From: Synaphobranchus kaupii
Lineage: Eukaryota; Chordata; Actinopteri; Anguilliformes; Synaphobranchidae
DNA length: 64,000 bases
Reading direction: 5' to 3'
Assembly (NCBI GenBank): GCA_029718625.1
Contig: CM056380.1
Location: 111,110,302 to 111,174,301, forward strand
Program-made: the position numbers and the translations under genes
Shown here: piece by piece, positions 60,221 through 64,000 of the stretch
How positions within the stretch are numbered: position 1 is the stretch's first letter
Layout: every line of letters starts with the position of its first letter
Notes under the pieces: generated by a model
What the model was told of the DNA's origin: nothing
What the model saw: the letters and a program-made list of their open reading frames with translations, nothing else
Databases searched by the model: none

Positions 60221-60781
60221 GCTGTGTCTCAAACGGAGACAGCATTTGAAGGCAGGAAGGCATTGAGGCGTGTCTCATTCCAAAGTTTGCATAAAATGCG
60301 GCCTTCTAAGGTGCATTAGAGCATTTGAAGACAGCACCTCATGTATCCTTTTCCGCGTATGGTATCCCAAACTTAGCAGTCTTTGCGATTATATGAGCGT
60401 TCTCACTTCCCTTAAATTAATGGCGGCGAAAACAACGACGCGGTATTTGCCACGGCACCAGGGGAGCTTTTTTACAGTCTCAATATGCAGTAAACTCCAT
60501 AATTTGTTGTAGTTATATTTACAAATGCATTTTAATTATCTAATGCACTGGAATAGTGTATCTGATGTTTTGAAGCCTCTGTGAGCTTTCCAGTAACTAG
60601 CCAGCTAAGTTGCTACCAAGCTGACGTAGCGTAATGAACAAACGTAAACACTGATCTCACGTGTCATCATCCTGCCTCCGAAGTGTGCCCCAAATTCATT
60701 GCCTTTTGAGGTACCTTCAGAGGGAACAAGACAGAAAGGCAGCAAGGCAAAGAGGCAGCTGCCTTCAGTTTGAGACACAGC
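60221..60781. mobile_element. TIR element inserted in the 48-bp minisatellite
   Basis: 561 bp with ends GCTGTGTCTCAAACGGAGAC and TTCAGTTTGAGACACAGC, flanked by CGTTG on both sides (60216-60220 and 60782-60786). The flanks are both minisatellite sequence, so the element landed inside an older array. Inner arms share GCCTTC/GAAGGC and TTTGAAG blocks. No transposase. Confidence 0.8.
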
Positions 60782-60990
60782 CGTTGGCAGAGTTTGTTTA
60801 AGCTCTGCTGTGATGTCATGACTCGTAGGGTTTGTTTAAGCTGTGCTCTGAGGTCATTAGGCTGTGACATTCGTAGGGTTTGTTTAAGCTGTGCTCTGAT
60901 GTCTTTACTCTGTGACGTTCGTAGGGTTTGTTTAAGCTGTGCTCTGACGTCTTTACTCTGTGGCTTTCGTAGGGTTTGTTTAAGCTGTGG
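60782..60990 (+). repeat. 48-bp minisatellite, right part (4-5 diverged copies)
   Basis: Continues the array after the inserted element, with the GGTTTGTTTAAGCTGTGCTCTG core kept but many substitutions and deletions (TTCGTAGGG in place of TTGGCAGGG). More diverged than the left part. Confidence 0.9.
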
Positions 60991-61126
60991 CCTGGAATAA
61001 ATCTGACTCTTTTTTTCATGATTTTTGCTTCTTAGAGTCCCTCAGAAAGATTTGTTGTTTATTCTTTATCAGCTGCAGCAGGGTTCCTATGCAACTACAG
61101 AAAAGACTTTGTCAGCTTTACATTTT

Positions 61127-61238
61127 GAGAAAGAGAGATAGAAAGACAGAGAGAAAGAGAGAGGGACAGAGAGAGAGAAAGAGAGAGGGGGAGATAGAGG
61201 GAGAGGGGGAGAGTGAAAAAGAGAGAAAGAGAGCGAGA
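61127..61238 (+). repeat. GA-rich purine tract
   Basis: GAGAGA/GAAAGA/GGGAGA mixture with short interruptions; frames are K/E/R only. Confidence 0.92.
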
Positions 61239-62022
61239 AGCCTATACAGGAGAACGGTTTCCAAGGTGATCCAGCACTCCCCCTCAGTAGCACCTGAGTC
61301 TTGCTTGCCGTCGACGCCCCGTGTCTCTGAAAGGCAGCTGGCTGTGCTGGTTTCCCTGCTTTCTCACACAGCCAACAAATCCTTACAGGCTAAAAAAAGG
61401 CCGGAAATAAGCAGAGGAATTTGTGCTGCCCGTGCAAGATGACTTACAGACTGCTCTTGTTGAGGGAGCCCAGCCATCCCCACACCCAGAGGACCACCTG
61501 CAAACTAATTCAAATAAAGTTTTCTGGGACAAAAGCATAATACTAGTTCCTGGAATGCCAAAATAATGACCCCCGTTGCTCAGTGTAGCCAAATTCACAT
61601 TAAACACACACCTAAAATACTGTATAGTAACTCAGTGATCGCTACTAAAACAGTGCTTTACATTCTCTGAGTCATCTTCCATAGTACACATCCCTGTTGG
61701 CTGATTGATTTTTCTGGAATGTCCGGGAGTGTATGTGCAAACATGATAGTTAAACTGTCGAAAAACGTCCACAAGTCTACGTGGCCAATGAAAATATAAG
61801 ATCCACAGGGCTATGTTCCAGCATGCGATATTCCTGCACTTTTCTCCGGTAGGAATGTGGTAAGTATGCGTTTTGTTTTCTCTCTCCCTTCGTCTCTTAC
61901 ACGCTCTCCATCTCCCTCTATCACTCTCACACACTGTCAGTTACTAACGCTTAATTTCAAACAGAGTGCCATAGCATCGTGCCAGAACGAGTCCATGTCA
62001 CTTCTTCCAATAGGGGCTACAT
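61239..62022. other. No gene seen
   Basis: Ordinary-looking DNA with a short TC-rich run near 61877-61920 and no recognised exon or element. Confidence 0.5.
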
Positions 62023-62358
62023 GGGGCGGCACGGTGGTGCAGTGGTTAGCACTGTCGCCTCGCAAGAAAGAAGCTCTGGGTTTGAATCCCGGTCCTGGTC
62101 TTCTCTGCGTAGAGTTTGCATGTTCTCCCCGTGTTCGCGTGGGTTTCCTCCAGGCACTCCGGTTTCCTCCCACACCAAAGACATGTATGTCAGGTTAGGT
62201 AAACTCATGCCATTGCCCTTGACCAATGCACTGGCCTCAGCACTGGAGTTGGTCCCCGGGCGCTGCACTGTGGCTGCCCACTGCTCCTAAGCAGTTAGGA
62301 TGGGTCAAATGCAGAGGATAAATTACCCCACGGTGTCAATAAAGTACAACTTAACTTA
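62023..62358 (+). mobile_element. tRNA-derived SINE of the common teleost GGCGGCACGGTGGTGCAG type
   Basis: Starts GGGCGGCACGGTGGTGCAG, TGGTTAGCACTGTCGCCTC (A box) and GGTTTGAATCCCGG (B box). The body GTTTGCATGTTCTCCCC, GTGGGTTTCCTCC and TCCCACACCAAAGACATG is found in very many fish genomes. It ends with AATAAAGTACAACTTAACTTA. A second, unrelated SINE family beside the UnaSINE1-like copies. Confidence 0.88.
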
Positions 62359-63008
62359 ATGCTAGTTTAGCTCTAAAAGGGGCTCTCTCATTTACACACA
62401 CTCCACATACACTATTCTTAATTCAACAACATTTAATTTAATTGAAGTAGTAAATTTTCTCTTTGGAGAAAGCATTCACCATCCCCCAGAGCCTATACTT
62501 TGTAGATAGGCCTTTGGCAGCAATTACAGCGGAGTCTTCTGCAATATGTCAGTATTTTTCATTTCCATAAACATAAATATTTACATAACCCCCATACACA
62601 TACAGTCCCGTACACTGCCAACAGGTCTCCATCAGCTCACAGCCCCGTAAGACACGGAACACGGGAGGCTGGCTGCATGCGTGTTTGCGTTCACTGTGCC
62701 TATTCGCTGGATGACGAATCAGGCGGTTTCAGCTCTTTAAGGTCAGCCATAAATAAACAAGAGCTGCGAACCAAGGACTTTGCCTTTGTTTTACTTTGCT
62801 ACTGTGAGAAGCGGTGTAGAAAGAAAAACGTCCGGTCAAAGTTCTTGTTTGCCTTGGCAGGAGGTGGAGGTAGGTGCACTAAAAATAATGTGACAGAGCG
62901 CAATCATTTAACCTCCTCATAAGCAGGGGCCGGTTACTCATTCCTGCCTGTTAGTGGGCCAGGAGGGGGGTGGACTTCCCTCTGGACCAAACAGAACATC
63001 AACACTCC
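62359..63008. other. No gene seen
   Basis: Non-repetitive DNA up to the terminal minisatellite; no recognised exon. Confidence 0.5.
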
Positions 63009-64000
63009 AGCGCAGTGATAGGGACACTGTGCTATAAGAGTGTGAAAGACTCAGTGATAGACTCAGTGATAGGGACACTGTGCTATAGGAGTGTGAGAGA
63101 CTCAGTGATAGGGACACTGTGCTATAGGAGTGTATATTAGAGACTCAGTGATAGGGACACTGTGCTATAGGAGTGTATATTAGGGACTCAGTGATAGGGA
63201 CACTGTGCTATAGGAGTGTATATTAGAGACTCAGTGATAGGGACACTGTGTTATAGGAGTGTATATTAGAGACTGTGATAGGGACACTGTGCTATAGGAG
63301 TGTATATTAGAGACTCAGTGATAGGGACACTGTGCTATAGGAGTGTATATTAGGGACTCAGTGATAGGGACACTGTGCTATAGGAGTGTATATTACAGAC
63401 TCAGTGATAGGGACACTGTGCTATAGGGGTGTATATTACAGACTCAGTGATAGGGACACTGTGCTATAGGAGTGTGAGAGACTCAGTGATAGGGACACTG
63501 TGCTATAGGAGTGTATATTAGAGACTCAGTGATAGGGACACTGTGCTATAGGAGTGTATATTAGAGACTCAGTGATAGGGACACTGTGCTATAGGAGTGT
63601 GAGAGACTCAGTGATAGGGACACTGTGCTATAGGGGTGTATATTACAGACTCAGTGATAGGGACACTGTGCTATAGGGGTGTATATTACAGACTCAGTGA
63701 TAGGGACACTGTGCTATAGGAGTGTGAGAGACTCAGTGATAGGGACACTGTGCTATAGGAGTGTATATTAGAGACTCAGTGATAGGGACACTGTGCTATA
63801 GGAGTGTGAGGGGCTCAGTGATAGGGACACTGTGCTATAGGGGTGTATATTAGAGACTCAGTGATAGGGACACTGTGCTATAGGAGTGTGAGACTCAGTG
63901 ATAGAGACACTGTGCTATAGGAGTGTATATTAGAGACTCAGTGATAGGGACACTGTGCTATAGGAGTGTGAAGGGGCTCAGTGATAGGGACACTGTGCTA
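63009..64000 (+). repeat. 43/39-bp minisatellite running off the right edge
   Basis: Unit CTCAGTGATAGGGACACTG then TGCTATAGGAGTG, followed either by TATATTAGAGA (43-bp form) or by TGAGAGA (39-bp form). The two forms alternate irregularly through about 23 copies, with G/A changes (AGGAGTG/AGGGGTG, TTAGAGA/TTACAGA). The array is cut by the window end. Confidence 0.96.

Noticed and set aside
59919..60278. Repeat protein across the 48-bp array, both strands
   Set aside because: By-product of a 48-bp unit without stops; interrupted by a transposon insertion.
21544..64000. Mammalian-type first coding exon of MARCH8 (PLHQIS..KTKEKE)
   Set aside because: No stretch encoding it with a fitting donor was found by eye; it may be outside the window or diverged.

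Overview
The window looks like genomic DNA from a ray-finned fish, probably a teleost. The evidence is three exons that read as a vertebrate MARCH8-type ubiquitin ligase, very long introns, tRNA-derived SINEs whose tail carries a GGATA stem-loop and TGTAA repeats like the eel UnaL2/UnaSINE1 family, a second SINE type common in teleosts, many hAT-type MITEs, and unusually many minisatellites. An elopomorph such as an eel would fit the SINE type, but related L2-tailed SINEs occur in other fish, so the species is not settled.

The only gene I can support is marchf8 (membrane-associated RING-CH E3 ligase 8) on the minus strand, read from high to low coordinates. Three coding exons have clean splice sites and compatible phases: 21543..21493 (51 nt), 7713..7634 (80 nt) and 7206..6409 (798 nt, a cassette of phase 2/2). 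A candidate alternative first exon with a perfect donor ends at 42606, below a GC-rich, CCAAT-containing stretch (42636-43010). The exons for the RING-CH domain, the two membrane segments and the tail are not in the window and must lie left of position 1. The usual mammalian-type first coding exon was not found and may lie right of 64000 or be replaced here.

Everything else is intron or 5' flank filled with repeats. 1-6408: 27-bp minisatellite, GT/CA and CT/CA arrays, a SINE, a hAT MITE and an inverted-repeat unit resembling the end of a Penelope-like element. 7714-21492: 47-bp minisatellite, GT array, a piggyBac-type MITE, an 829-bp foldback hAT element, more MITEs and a TIR element in three tandem copies. 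21544-42605: higher-order 30/101-bp minisatellite, SINEs, a cluster of hAT MITEs, a second 47-bp minisatellite that is the reverse complement of the first, a Harbinger-type element with a MADF-like fragment, a 1.3-kb pyrimidine tract, CpG-rich DNA, a 1.3-kb TIR element with repeated modules and a 35-bp array. 42636-64000: a 19-bp satellite, an L1-like fragment, four SINE copies, a 48-bp minisatellite split by a TIR element, and a 43-bp minisatellite running off the right edge.

The most interesting points are that the 798-nt cassette ends so as to restore the first RING-CH zinc-ligand cysteine, giving plausible short and long isoforms, and that two complementary minisatellites flank the 51-nt exon and could pair in the pre-mRNA. 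I found no CRISPR, operon, prokaryotic or viral system.
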